DNA of 64,000 nucleotides, from assembly GCF_014982785.1 (NCBI RefSeq), contig NZ_JADCKB010000002.1:1-64000 (forward strand). Reading direction: 5' to 3'. Source of the stretch: Ructibacterium gallinarum (GTDB taxonomy: Bacteria > Bacillota > Clostridia > Monoglobales > Monoglobaceae). The notes beneath the pieces were generated by a model. That model made no database searches. It saw only the letters and a program-made list of their open reading frames with translations, and was not told the DNA's origin. The translations under genes and the position numbers were made by a program. This document shows, one piece after another, positions 28,456 to 39,212 of this stretch (its first letter is position 1; each line of letters starts with the position of its first letter).

Positions 28456-30117
28456 TTATCCGTTTACTCTCTCCAAGATACGGCAAAGAATTGCCGCCGC
28501 CTCTGCACGTGTCAAAGATGCCTTTGGAGCAATCGTGTGATCTTCATATCCGGTCAAAACACCCGCCCCGGTCAAAGCGCTAATGGCTTCCACGGCATAA
28601 TCAGAAATTTCTGATGCATCCGCAAAAGCAGCTTCTTCTCCGGCGGCCATGGGCCAGGTCCGCTGCATAATCACCGCAGCATCCTCACGGGTAATCATTT
28701 CATTCGGTGAAAACATGTTTTCACCCGTGCCTTGAATCAATCCATTTTCATATGCCGCATAAACCACACCATAGAACCAATCGTCCGCCGCAACATCTGC
28801 AAAAAGCGACCCTTCTTCCGCCGGCAGATCCAGCAATTCACACATCATTTTTACAAATTCAGCTCGCGTTACTGCTTGATCAGGGCGGAAACTGCCATCT
28901 TCAAACCCATTGATTGCGCCCAATTCTTTCATTTGCAAAATATACGCTTCTGCCCAGTGCTGCGCCGTATCCGTAAAGGCTCCCGCTGTTTCTGTCTGAG
29001 AACCCTCAAGCTGCTCATTCTCCGTCGGCAAATAGGTTACAGAATTGCCGGAAATTCCGCCGCCAGAGCCGCCGCCAGAACCGCCGCCAGAGATTCCTCC
29101 GACAACACTTCCGGCAGAACCGCCCTCACGCTGTACCTCGCTGACCGCTGTGCGGAAAAGCTCCTGCACAGCCTCCATATTGGAAACAGAAGAAATTCTG
29201 TTCAAAAGTTTTACAAACACCTGATCCTGCATATATTCATTTGCCAGATTCTGATATCCCTCCAAGGAGATCTGATTGCGCTCGGCATACGCAAGATAGA
29301 GCTGCTGCAAAACCAGGAAAGAGTCTGCACATTTCATCTGCGCCAGCTCTAAAGTCTCAGCAAACAATGTATTAAAGTCCCCTGCGGGCTGCTCCATCTG
29401 CGCAAACAAACGCTTCATTTCACTCTGAACATCATCTGGCAAAGAGACAAAGTCCTCTTCATAATCTATCTCCACATAAGCAGAGTACGCTGTCAGCATC
29501 TCTTCCAGTCCGATATCTTTTGCTGCCAAACGTCCCATAGCTTCTCCCATACAAACCGCTTCCATCAAAGAAGTACTGCTATAACCATCACTTGGCCGAT
29601 TTAAAAATACGTACTCTGCAATGGAATTTCCATAATCTTTAATTACACTGCTTTCCAATCCCAGATCCGCAAGAGACTGCAATGCGGAAAGAACTTCGCT
29701 TTGGCTTGTAGCGCCGTTGATTTTCTGCAGCTCAGACTCCGAAATAGGCGTTCCCACAAAACCAAAGTAATTTGTGCTAAGCAAGGATTCCTGATAAGTG
29801 CGAAGTACATATTGTCCGTTTTCAAATTCCTCCGGCAAAATAATGGTACTATTTACACTGCCGTCATCCTGTACGGCCAATGTACGATAAAGCATATCCA
29901 CTGTATTTGCCGCATTCAGATCTACGTCCTCCGGATTCATGCCAACCGGAAGAATCGTAAATGTTGCTGTTCCCATAGAGGAGCCGCTAAAATCTCCTTT
30001 GATTTGCAGTGTACGCGTATTGGTGTCATAATCAATCAAGGTGTTAGCCTGGGCTGCGCCGCCCAACAGGCCCACTGCGCATAAGAATGCAATTCCCTGT
30101 TTCAACCTTTGTCTCAT
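28456..30117 (-). CDS. Secreted protein with C-terminal SLH repeats
   Basis: 553 residues from ATG 30117 (GGAGGG 8 bases upstream). Signal peptide 1-24; a short beta-domain (about 25-120); a helical middle (about 125-345); a Gly/Ser linker of GGGSGGG repeats (about 350-375); three SLH repeats at the C-terminus (about 395-553: AFTDTAQHWAEAYI, SLFADVAADDWFYGVVY, AFADASEISDYAVEAI). The N-terminal part is therefore displayed outward on a flexible tether. Its function is not recognisable. Its place between the permease genes and the first lyase, 15-17 bases from both neighbours, suggests it helps bind or pass glycan to the importer. Confidence 0.8.
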   Translation of the reverse strand: MRQRLKQGIAFLCAVGLLGGAAQANTLIDYDTNTRTLQIKGDFSGSSMGTATFTILPVGMNPEDVDLNAANTVDMLYRTLAVQDDGSVNSTIILPEEFENGQYVLRTYQESLLSTNYFGFVGTPISESELQKINGATSQSEVLSALQSLADLGLESSVIKDYGNSIAEYVFLNRPSDGYSSTSLMEAVCMGEAMGRLAAKDIGLEEMLTAYSAYVEIDYEEDFVSLPDDVQSEMKRLFAQMEQPAGDFNTLFAETLELAQMKCADSFLVLQQLYLAYAERNQISLEGYQNLANEYMQDQVFVKLLNRISSVSNMEAVQELFRTAVSEVQREGGSAGSVVGGISGGGSGGGSGGGISGNSVTYLPTENEQLEGSQTETAGAFTDTAQHWAEAYILQMKELGAINGFEDGSFRPDQAVTRAEFVKMMCELLDLPAEEGSLFADVAADDWFYGVVYAAYENGLIQGTGENMFSPNEMITREDAAVIMQRTWPMAAGEEAAFADASEISDYAVEAISALTGAGVLTGYEDHTIAPKASLTRAEAAAILCRILERVNG

Positions 30118-30134
30118 ATTCAAACTCCCTCCAA

Positions 30135-31031
30135 TCAACCTTTTACTGCGCCGATCATGGCGCCTTTTGTGAAATATTTCTGAATAAATGGATATATACA
30201 AAGAATCGGCACCGTTGATATGATAATAACTGCATATTTGACGGTTTCGCCCACATATTCCAAGTCAGAAGCAGCTGCTCCCATTGTCATGGATGAGGTG
30301 TCACTATTGATTAAAATTTCTCGCAATACCAGCTGCAGTGGATATTTATCGCGGTCATTGAGAAAGAGCATGGCATTGAACCACGAATTCCAATGGGTGA
30401 CGGCATAATAAAGTGCAATGACAGCAATACTTGCTTTTGATACCGGCAAAATAATACGGAATAAAATAGTTAAATGTCCAGCGCCGTCCAGCTTTGCAGA
30501 TTCTTCCAGCCCTACCGGAACCGCCGCAAATGCCACCCGCAAAATCATTAAATTAAAAGTATTGATACCGACAGGAAGTATCAGCGACCATAAGCTATCT
30601 TCCAATCCCAGTCCTCTGACGACAAAATAAAACGGAATCATTCCGCCGCTGAAAAACATGGTAATGATAATATAAATGGCAATGACCTTTTGCAGCTTTA
30701 CATCTCTGCGGGACAGGAAATATGCACCGCAGGAAGTCAGAACTAAGTTCAGCACAACACCGACAATAACGACAAAAATAGTATTTCCATAACTTTTGAG
30801 CAGCATGGGATTTTCAAAGGCATTTGCATACGAACTAAAGGAAAAGCCCTGTGTGCACCACAAAGCCCCTTTATGCCGCATAAACGCAATGGGATCGCTG
30901 AAAGAAGCCAGCAAGACATATACCATAGGATAGAGCATGATAATACCTAATAGAATCAATAAAGTTGTGTTAATGACATCAAACCATTTGTCGAACGCAG
31001 ATTTTTTGATTTTGTTTTTTGCACGTTTCAC
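30135..31031 (-). CDS. ABC transporter permease, LplC/YtcP type
   Basis: 298 residues, six predicted membrane helices, GTG start with a GGGGGGAT site. The EAA loop, where the ATPase docks, reads EESAKLDGAGHLTILFRIILP (about 185-205). It belongs to the carbohydrate uptake CUT1 group whose relatives (YtcP, LplC, YesQ) import uronic-acid-rich oligosaccharides. It pairs with the permease 13 bases upstream. No ATP-binding subunit is encoded nearby; family members share an MsmX-like ATPase encoded elsewhere. Confidence 0.9.
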   Translation of the reverse strand: MKRAKNKIKKSAFDKWFDVINTTLLILLGIIMLYPMVYVLLASFSDPIAFMRHKGALWCTQGFSFSSYANAFENPMLLKSYGNTIFVVIVGVVLNLVLTSCGAYFLSRRDVKLQKVIAIYIIITMFFSGGMIPFYFVVRGLGLEDSLWSLILPVGINTFNLMILRVAFAAVPVGLEESAKLDGAGHLTILFRIILPVSKASIAVIALYYAVTHWNSWFNAMLFLNDRDKYPLQLVLREILINSDTSSMTMGAAASDLEYVGETVKYAVIIISTVPILCIYPFIQKYFTKGAMIGAVKG

Positions 31032-31044
31032 CTCTATCCCCCCT

Positions 31045-31989
31045 TTACCACAAGCTGGTGCCGCTCATTTTTTTACTAATTGTATTTGTAAAAACAAGCA
31101 AAACAAGATTAATGGCTGAATTAAACAAGCCAACTGCCGCACTGTAACCCCAATCTTGATTTTCAAAACCCATACGATATACATAAGTCGAAATGACATC
31201 GCTGGTATCGTAAATCACTTCATTATAAAGCAAAATAATTTTTTCATAGCCAACATTCATAACTTTTCCAAGCCGCAAAATCAGCATGGTTACAATGGTT
31301 GTGCTGATGGAAGGCAGTGTAATGTTGATTATTTTTCGAATTCTTCCGGCCCCGTCAATCTCTGCCGCTTCATAAAGCTGTGGATCCACGCCCGCCAGCG
31401 CCGCTAAATAAATAATACTTTCCCAGCCCACTGCTTGCCAAATGCTGGACAGCACATAGATGGGAAGAAACTTATTTGCCTGCATAAGCAGACTGGAATT
31501 GTTTCCAGTCATTTGAGCTATCACACTGCCGATCAACCCATCATTTGCCACAAACGTTTTAATCATACCGCAGATAACAACCAAAGAAATAAAATGCGGT
31601 AAATAAGAAAGCGTCTGTACAACTTTTTTGATGTGTCGATTTTGCATTTCATTCAGCATGAGTGCCAATAAAATGGGAGTAGGAAATTCACAGATTAAGG
31701 TACTGAAACTGATTTTCAGCGTGTTAAAGAAAACACGCTGAAAATCTGTAGAACCCAAAAAACGCCGAAAATGCTGCAATCCTACCCATTCACTTCCCCC
31801 AATGCCCAATCTTGGTGAAAAATCCTGAAAAGACATGAGTACGCCATACATAGGCATATAGTTAAAGATAAAATAAAATATAACGACAGGGAGCACCAGC
31901 AAGTACAGCGAACCATTTTTACGAAAATCTCTTCGCCAGCTTTGCAGCGCTTTTCCCTTCTGCCTTTTTTTAGATGCCAGTAATTCCAT
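31045..31989 (-). CDS. ABC transporter permease, LplB type
   Basis: 314 residues from ATG 31989 (AAAAGGAG 7 bases upstream; an earlier in-frame GTG overlaps that site). A basic cytoplasmic start (KKRQKGKALQSWRRDFRKN) is followed by six membrane helices; EAA loop YEAAEIDGAGRIRKIINITLP (around residue 205). LplB/YtePs are CUT1 permeases for complex oligosaccharides such as rhamnogalacturonan fragments. Forms the membrane channel with the neighbouring YtcP-type protein; expected substrate is the lyase product. Confidence 0.9.
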   Translation of the reverse strand: MELLASKKRQKGKALQSWRRDFRKNGSLYLLVLPVVIFYFIFNYMPMYGVLMSFQDFSPRLGIGGSEWVGLQHFRRFLGSTDFQRVFFNTLKISFSTLICEFPTPILLALMLNEMQNRHIKKVVQTLSYLPHFISLVVICGMIKTFVANDGLIGSVIAQMTGNNSSLLMQANKFLPIYVLSSIWQAVGWESIIYLAALAGVDPQLYEAAEIDGAGRIRKIINITLPSISTTIVTMLILRLGKVMNVGYEKIILLYNEVIYDTSDVISTYVYRMGFENQDWGYSAAVGLFNSAINLVLLVFTNTISKKMSGTSLW

Positions 31990-32036
31990 CAAAATTCTCC
32001 TTTTCACAAGATATCCTATTGCGCAAGATGCCAGGA

Positions 32037-33581
32037 TTATTTTGTAAGATATCTGTCATAAGCCGCCTGCTTCATTTCCAAAACACGCTCAATCCCTCTG
32101 TTTTTTAACTCCTGTATCATTGTATCAAAATTATCTAACGGTTCTGCACCAATGATAAATTTGGAAATCATCTCCGTTAAATAGGTGCCAACATCGCTGT
32201 TCAGCTGAGCATATTCTGTCAGTTCATCTTCTTGCATATACAAATGGGGCGGGAAATGTGCCGCTGCATCTGTATTTGACCAGGTTTCCCAAGCACGCTT
32301 CTGCTGCGGCAATGCGGCATACTGCTCCATATATCTCTTATCCTGTACAAATGGCCCGGTTGCATAAGAACGGGTATAGTTTGCAAGTGCAACCGTCATA
32401 GATTGCCCTTCTGGATTATTGGTGATAATCTCCGTATAAGTCGGATAACCATCTATCATCTCATAGCTCTCACCTTCGATTCCAAAATTATAGAGCATAT
32501 ACCCCTCTTCTGAGTACCCGTAATCCAAAAACTTCATAGCGGCTTCTACATTTTTGCAGCTGGTGGAAATGGCGTCAAATGCGGTCAGAGAAGCGGTCAC
32601 CGGCAGCTGATATGTACCAAATTTGGGCTTTTGTCCTTTTTCTGATGATAAGAACGGAGCTCCTTCTAACGAGTAGGTATCCGAAGGCGCTGCCGCCATC
32701 CATTTACCAATTCCAGATCCGATAGAACCCGTGGTGGCACCGCTCTGGCCATTGATAATATTTGCTTCTATTGTTTTTTGATCTAATGTTGCAAAGCTGG
32801 GGTCGATCAAGCCTTTCTGATACCAACGATTCATGGTAACCAAATAATCCTTAAACCCAGGATCCAGCACCCCATGCTTCACCTTGCCATCCTCTACATA
32901 GTAGTCTGTCGTTGTATTAAACGCATAGGCAAAGTTTCCGGTTGAAGTAGAAGAATACGGAACCTGCGCTCCCTTTTTCTCCTTAAATTGTGTCAAAACA
33001 TTTTCCCATTCGTCTATTGTCTCAGGCATAGACAAACCGAGCTCCTCCAGCCAGTCTCCACGGATAATGGTTCCGCCGGAAAAACAAAGGCTCTCATCGC
33101 CGCGCACAAAGGGGAACGCAAATAATTCATTGGCATCTGTCGTAGCTAATTTTTTTATTTCCGGATGCTCATTAAGATATTTAAACACATTGGGCGCCAA
33201 ATTCTGCTGTGAGGCAATATCAATAATAACGCCTTCTTTGATCGCTTTAGCCGGTCCGCCTGGATAGTTCAGCCAGTTATACTCAATGATATCCGGCAAA
33301 TTAGCGGAAGCAACAATTATACTGAATTTCTCACTTTCCTGTCCCTGGGGCGGATGTACAAATTCAATATCAACACCGGTTCGTTTGATCAGTTCCTGTG
33401 CCAATGCGGTTTCTCCATAGTTTGAAACCAACATAGCCGCATTGCTGGTCAAAGGCATCCAGCAGGTCAGTTTTTCCCCTTCGCCGGTGGACGCCTGCTC
33501 CCCTCCTCCGCAGCCACTGAGCATAGCTGCCGCCATGATTGCTGCCAAGCTTCCAACGTACCATCTTTTTTTCATTTTCAT
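32037..33581 (-). CDS. Extracellular solute-binding lipoprotein, LplA/YtcQ type
   Basis: 514 residues. Lipoprotein signal with LSGC lipobox (Cys24), then the periplasmic-binding fold of large CUT1 receptors (SLCFSGGTIIRGDWLEELGL, KFLDYGYSEEGYMLYNFGIEG are typical). Anchored outside the membrane, it would capture oligosaccharides and hand them to the two permeases 30 bases downstream. It is the first gene of the 31-kb locus, so the promoter before it probably drives much of the operon. LplA/YtcQ relatives take long urono-oligosaccharides, matching the lyase/GH105 context. Confidence 0.9.
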   Translation of the reverse strand: MKMKKRWYVGSLAAIMAAAMLSGCGGGEQASTGEGEKLTCWMPLTSNAAMLVSNYGETALAQELIKRTGVDIEFVHPPQGQESEKFSIIVASANLPDIIEYNWLNYPGGPAKAIKEGVIIDIASQQNLAPNVFKYLNEHPEIKKLATTDANELFAFPFVRGDESLCFSGGTIIRGDWLEELGLSMPETIDEWENVLTQFKEKKGAQVPYSSTSTGNFAYAFNTTTDYYVEDGKVKHGVLDPGFKDYLVTMNRWYQKGLIDPSFATLDQKTIEANIINGQSGATTGSIGSGIGKWMAAAPSDTYSLEGAPFLSSEKGQKPKFGTYQLPVTASLTAFDAISTSCKNVEAAMKFLDYGYSEEGYMLYNFGIEGESYEMIDGYPTYTEIITNNPEGQSMTVALANYTRSYATGPFVQDKRYMEQYAALPQQKRAWETWSNTDAAAHFPPHLYMQEDELTEYAQLNSDVGTYLTEMISKFIIGAEPLDNFDTMIQELKNRGIERVLEMKQAAYDRYLTK

Positions 33582-33915
33582 ATCCTACCTATCCTTTCTA
33601 ATTGAAATTTTATACACTCCGCCGCATTACGGCAATAAATCTTGTGATTTTATTTTAGCACGCGCCAAAAGAGAAGTACAGTGACTGTTTTTTTGATTAT
33701 CTGACTATTTTTTTTATTGCGGGAAAAGCCGTCGCATCAGCAATATATTACGTCGTTTCCGGCAGCACTCTGTAAAACAGAAAGTGGTTTGTATATCTCC
33801 TGAACTGAACAAATCAAACAGTTCTTCACCGCTTCTCTCAAATCAAAAATACACCTTAAAAATTTATTTGAATAAAAATTTTGTAGCTTGAAAAATCAAT
33901 TCTTTACAAATAAAA

Positions 33916-33950
33916 ATTCCTGCCACACTGCGCAGTTTGGCAAGAAATTC
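33916..33950 (-). terminator. Second hairpin terminator after rsmG
   Basis: A near-perfect palindrome centred on CTGCGCAG, with TGCCA...TGGCA arms, is followed on the minus strand by TTTTTATTTG. It stands behind the first hairpin, giving tandem stops between rsmG and the glycan operon. Confidence 0.55.
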
Positions 33951-33962
33951 TTTTATGAAAGA

Positions 33963-34007
33963 AAAATGGCTTGTTCCCGAGGTTTTTACCTCAAGACAAG
34001 CCATTTT
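33963..34007 (-). terminator. Hairpin terminator after rsmG
   Basis: AAAATGGCTTGT (33963-33974) pairs with ACAAGCCATTTT (33996-34007), with an inner GAGGT/ACCTC stem. On the minus strand it is followed by TTCTTTC. It lies 37 bases beyond the rsmG stop. Confidence 0.65.
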
Positions 34008-34043
34008 CTATTTAAAAAACAAATCTCAATGTTAAAGTATTTC

Positions 34044-34757
34044 TCAGCGCAGGGCTGTTTTGATTTTATCCGCTCTGCGGGGAAACCGGGATGGCGTATT
34101 TTTTTCCTTCCGTATCAGAATCAGCGTGCGGACAATATCGCTTTCCGGCAGTGCGGCTTTTAAAACCTGTTCCACTTTGCCGCCCAATTCACCAATCATA
34201 GGCCGGGCATGGTTTAGCTCGTCCTCCGCATTTTCCGCCTTGAGCGCCGCAAAGACGCCGCCCACACGAACAAGCGGAAGGGTATATTCACACAAAACGG
34301 TCATATTGGCAACCGCCCGGGATACAGCAATATCAAAAGTTTCACGCCACCTGCTCTGCTTTCCCATTTCCTCCGCGCGGCCATGAACGCAAGACACGCC
34401 GGACAAATTCAATTCGCCGCAAACAGCCTCTAAAAAACCAACCCGTTTTTTCAGCGCGTCTGCCAGGGTGATTTCATACTGCGGCCGCATAATTTTCATC
34501 GGCAGTCCCGGGAAACCTGCTCCTGTGCCCACATCGATCATTCGCCCGGTTTCGGGAAGCGGCAATGTATATAACGGCAGAACACTATCCAAAAAATGTT
34601 TTACGGCAATTTCTTTGTCCTCCGTGATAGCCGTCAGATTCATTTTTTCGTTCCATTCCTTCAGCATTTCAGAATATGTATGAAACTGCTGCAGCTGCTG
34701 TTCTGTCACAGAAACGCCAAGCCGGGACATTCCCTTTAAAAATATTTCCTGATCCAT
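34044..34757 (-). CDS. rsmG: 16S rRNA (guanine527-N7)-methyltransferase RsmG
   Basis: 237 residues. SAM-binding motif MIDVGTGAGFPGLPMKI (about 70-86), NEKMNLTAIT at the N-terminal part and FDIAVSRAVANMTVL in the catalytic half are characteristic of RsmG (GidB). It methylates G527 of 16S rRNA at N7; loss gives low-level streptomycin resistance. GAGGAG site 7 bases before ATG. In most Firmicutes rsmG sits on the other side of the origin near mnmG and parA; here it follows gyrB and a ferredoxin, pointing to local rearrangement. Confidence 0.95.
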   Translation of the reverse strand: MDQEIFLKGMSRLGVSVTEQQLQQFHTYSEMLKEWNEKMNLTAITEDKEIAVKHFLDSVLPLYTLPLPETGRMIDVGTGAGFPGLPMKIMRPQYEITLADALKKRVGFLEAVCGELNLSGVSCVHGRAEEMGKQSRWRETFDIAVSRAVANMTVLCEYTLPLVRVGGVFAALKAENAEDELNHARPMIGELGGKVEQVLKAALPESDIVRTLILIRKEKNTPSRFPRRADKIKTALR

Positions 34758-34808
34758 CGCTTCTCTCCTCTTCCCGTTTCTTCAAAATAATCCATGCTGA
34801 AATATGTA

Positions 34809-34836
34809 AAATGGGTGTGCTTTTGCACACCCATTT
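34809..34836 (-). terminator. Hairpin terminator after the ferredoxin gene
   Basis: AAATGGGTGTGC (34809-34820) pairs perfectly with GCACACCCATTT (34825-34836) around TTTT; on the minus strand a short T-rich stretch (TACATATTT) follows. It lies 31 bases after the ferredoxin stop and just before rsmG. Confidence 0.7.
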
Positions 34837-34866
34837 GTTTGTAGTTTTATGATTGGCAAAAACCAA

Positions 34867-35034
34867 TTACGCCTGAGGCGCATCTACAGGACATACATTT
34901 GCACAGTTGCCGCATTCAATGCACTCATCCGCGTTGATCACATATTTGTCATCGCCTTCGGTGATGCAGGATACCGGACATTCGCTTGCGCAAGCGCCGC
35001 ATTTGATGCAGTCATCGTTGATTGTATAAGCCAT
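34867..35034 (-). CDS. 2[4Fe-4S] ferredoxin, 55 residues
   Basis: ATG at 35034 with an AGAGGTGA site. The 55-residue product MAYTINDDCIKCGACASECP... carries two C-x2-C-x2-C-x3-C clusters motifs (CIKCGACASECP near 9-20 and CIECGNCANVCP near 38-49), exactly the clostridial ferredoxin plan. It is a soluble low-potential electron carrier, typical of anaerobes (hydrogenase, pyruvate:ferredoxin oxidoreductase and others). It is a single-gene unit with its own promoter (35070-35098) and terminator. Confidence 0.97.
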   Translation of the reverse strand: MAYTINDDCIKCGACASECPVSCITEGDDKYVINADECIECGNCANVCPVDAPQA

Positions 35035-35069
35035 TTTGTTTCACCTCTTCATCTTGATATTACTTGTTT

Positions 35070-35098
35070 ATCATAATATAATTTTCCTCTTTTGTCAA
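35070..35098 (-). promoter_or_regulatory. Strong sigma-A promoter of the ferredoxin gene
   Basis: On the minus strand TTGACA (35098-35093), a 17-bp spacer and TATGAT (35075-35070). The near-consensus match fits a highly expressed ferredoxin. Confidence 0.8.
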
Positions 35099-35185
35099 GC
35101 AAAATATCTGTTAAATCATATTTTCCTTTTCTTTTATTCGAGTCTTGTTTTTATTTGTCAAAACAAGGGTTTTATAGCCGCTTCT

Positions 35186-35809
35186 TCACTCTTGATTCTG
35201 CAAAAACAGCTCTTTTGTGTATGGCAGCGTCAAAATCCAGTCACAGTAAACATGCCACTCAGCAAGCTTGTGGCTGCGGCGGGCAAAATACATATTCAGC
35301 AAATTCTCATAATTCATGGTCACCGTACGGGTTTGATTATAACTGGACGGCAAAAGCTGAATCATATCATACCAATCCGCTTTCTCCTTCATTTCCACAA
35401 ATCGAAGCCGCTTTTTTTCCAAAACCGCAATCAGCGCTGTCATGGCATCTATGGCCTCCGCGCTCATCTGGTCATGGCTGAAATCGTCCAAAGAAAACGG
35501 CTTGCTGTGGATTTTATGCATGGTGCTGGTGGAATTGGCCACGGTCGCTACTTTATAGGTGTCAAATTCCTTCCACCAGTACATGGGTGCAGTAATATCC
35601 ACAGACACAAAAATCTGGCGCAGAAATTTGCGGTGATCACTGCCGGCTTTGCACAGACGGCGGGCAAGATCCAGGTCATTAGGGCCTAAAATATAATTGC
35701 CTGATTTGTCATAGGCGCTGTCTATGCGATTCCAGCTGTTCATGGGATTCCGGGCACCGCGGATGGCACCCTCCCAATTCATCACACTGGTACGCTCCAG
35801 TTTAATCAT
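35186..35809 (-). CDS. Conserved protein of unknown function after gyrB, possibly ThyX-like
   Basis: 207 residues from ATG 35809 (AAAGGAAG 8 bases upstream; a GTG three codons earlier is less good). No signal peptide or membrane helix. AGSDHRKFLRQI, DITAPMYWWKEFDTYKV, TVANSTSTMHKI and QTRTVTMNYENL are strongly patterned, and I recall similar proteins in gut Firmicutes and phages. The order of basic and Ser/Thr residues faintly recalls flavin-dependent thymidylate synthase (ThyX), but the RHRxxSxNxxSxR motif is absent. Twenty bases after gyrB, so probably the last gene of the dnaN-gyrB operon. Function not assignable. Confidence 0.6.
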   Translation of the reverse strand: MIKLERTSVMNWEGAIRGARNPMNSWNRIDSAYDKSGNYILGPNDLDLARRLCKAGSDHRKFLRQIFVSVDITAPMYWWKEFDTYKVATVANSTSTMHKIHSKPFSLDDFSHDQMSAEAIDAMTALIAVLEKKRLRFVEMKEKADWYDMIQLLPSSYNQTRTVTMNYENLLNMYFARRSHKLAEWHVYCDWILTLPYTKELFLQNQE

Positions 35810-35829
35810 TCTGCGCACTTCCTTTCGTC

Positions 35830-38093
<2,264 letters not shown>

Positions 38094-38111
38094 AAAGATT
38101 CCTCCTGCATT

Positions 38112-39212
38112 TTAAGAAACGATTTTAACCGTTCCATTTTCCACTTTCAAAAGCCGGGTATCTTCCCGAAGTGCAAATCCTTCTGTATCCGTGCAGGTAA
38201 TAAAAATCTGCATATCCCGGATATGACTTAGCACAAAGCTTTGCCGTTTACGGTCCAGCTCACTCATAATATCGTCAAGAAGCAAAACAGGCGCTTCCCC
38301 GGTTTCTTCCCGCATCAAGGCCACTTCACTGAGCTTTTGTGACAGCACAATGGTTTTCTGCTGTCCCTGCGACGCAAAGCTTTTGGCCTCCCGGCCGTTA
38401 ATCAAATAAGCAATATCCTCCCGATGCGGACCCACCGCGGTTTCCCGGTTTTCCAATTCTCTTCTCTCCACATTTTCCAGCCGCTGCCGGAGCTTTTGTG
38501 TAATCTCCTCTGCACTCAAACCATCTGCAGCGCCAATGCAGGACAAATATTCCATAGACAACGTTTCACTGCCACCGGAAATCTCGTTCTGCAAAGCCGC
38601 AGCGTACTGGTTCAGTTTCTGAATGTACTGACTGCGCCAGGCGATCAATTCGCCGGAAATAGACGCCAATTTTTCGTTGAGAATTTCCAGCATGGCTTTG
38701 TTGGGACGTTCCATCTTCAAAAGCGCATTTTTACTGTCTATAATTTTTTTTACATCAGAAAGCGCCGAAAAATAACGGGGGCGCAACTGACTGATCAAAA
38801 TATCTGTATTACGCCGGCGCTGACGGGGGCCTTCTTTGATGAGGCCAAGATATTCCGGACCAAAATAGATCACCCGGAACCGTCCAATCAATTCGCTGGT
38901 CAATCGAATGGGCACCTCATTGACAGAAATTGCTTTCCTTCGTGAACGGAAAAGGCGAATCTCCGCCTCCCAGTCCCTTCCGGCATCGGAAAATGTCAAA
39001 GCGGCACGGGCTTCCTCCCTGCCGTGCTGCACCAGTTCAGCATCTTTCTTTGCTCGGAAGCCCTTTCCCATAGAGAAAAGATACACGGCTTCCAAAATAT
39101 TCGTTTTCCCCTGGGCATTGTCCCCATATATAATGTTCACGCCGGGACAAAATTCCAATTCCTGTGCGGTATAATTTCTGAAATTTTCCAGGACAAGCCG
39201 ATGCGCCAGCAT
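38112..39212 (-). CDS. recF: DNA replication/repair protein RecF
   Basis: 366 residues. Walker A YGDNAQGKTNILEAVY (about 34-49), the ABC-type signature region FASQGQQKTIVLSQKL (about 285-300) and Walker B APVLLLDDIMSELD. RecF loads RecA at single-strand gaps with RecO and RecR. Start overlaps the dnaN stop (TAATG), so translation is coupled. The S4-domain gene yaaA (rlbA) usually between dnaN and recF is missing. Confidence 0.97.
   Translation of the reverse strand: MLAHRLVLENFRNYTAQELEFCPGVNIIYGDNAQGKTNILEAVYLFSMGKGFRAKKDAELVQHGREEARAALTFSDAGRDWEAEIRLFRSRRKAISVNEVPIRLTSELIGRFRVIYFGPEYLGLIKEGPRQRRRNTDILISQLRPRYFSALSDVKKIIDSKNALLKMERPNKAMLEILNEKLASISGELIAWRSQYIQKLNQYAAALQNEISGGSETLSMEYLSCIGAADGLSAEEITQKLRQRLENVERRELENRETAVGPHREDIAYLINGREAKSFASQGQQKTIVLSQKLSEVALMREETGEAPVLLLDDIMSELDRKRQSFVLSHIRDMQIFITCTDTEGFALREDTRLLKVENGTVKIVS

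Larger units (their letters stand above)
33582..34043. other. 462-base gap upstream of the glycan operon
   Basis: No gene. It holds two rsmG-side hairpins (33916-33950 and 33963-34007), an 11-bp perfect dyad ACAGTGACTGT at 33678-33688, and a weak promoter candidate on the minus strand (TTGCCG at 33630-33635, 15-bp spacer, TATAAA at 33609-33614) that would serve the solute-binding protein. The dyad is a possible regulator site. The remainder shows nothing I recognise. Confidence 0.4.

Noticed and set aside
29041-29105. Short tandem GC-rich repeats
   Set aside because: They encode the GGGSGGG linker of the SLH protein; ordinary coding repeat, not a CRISPR array or satellite.
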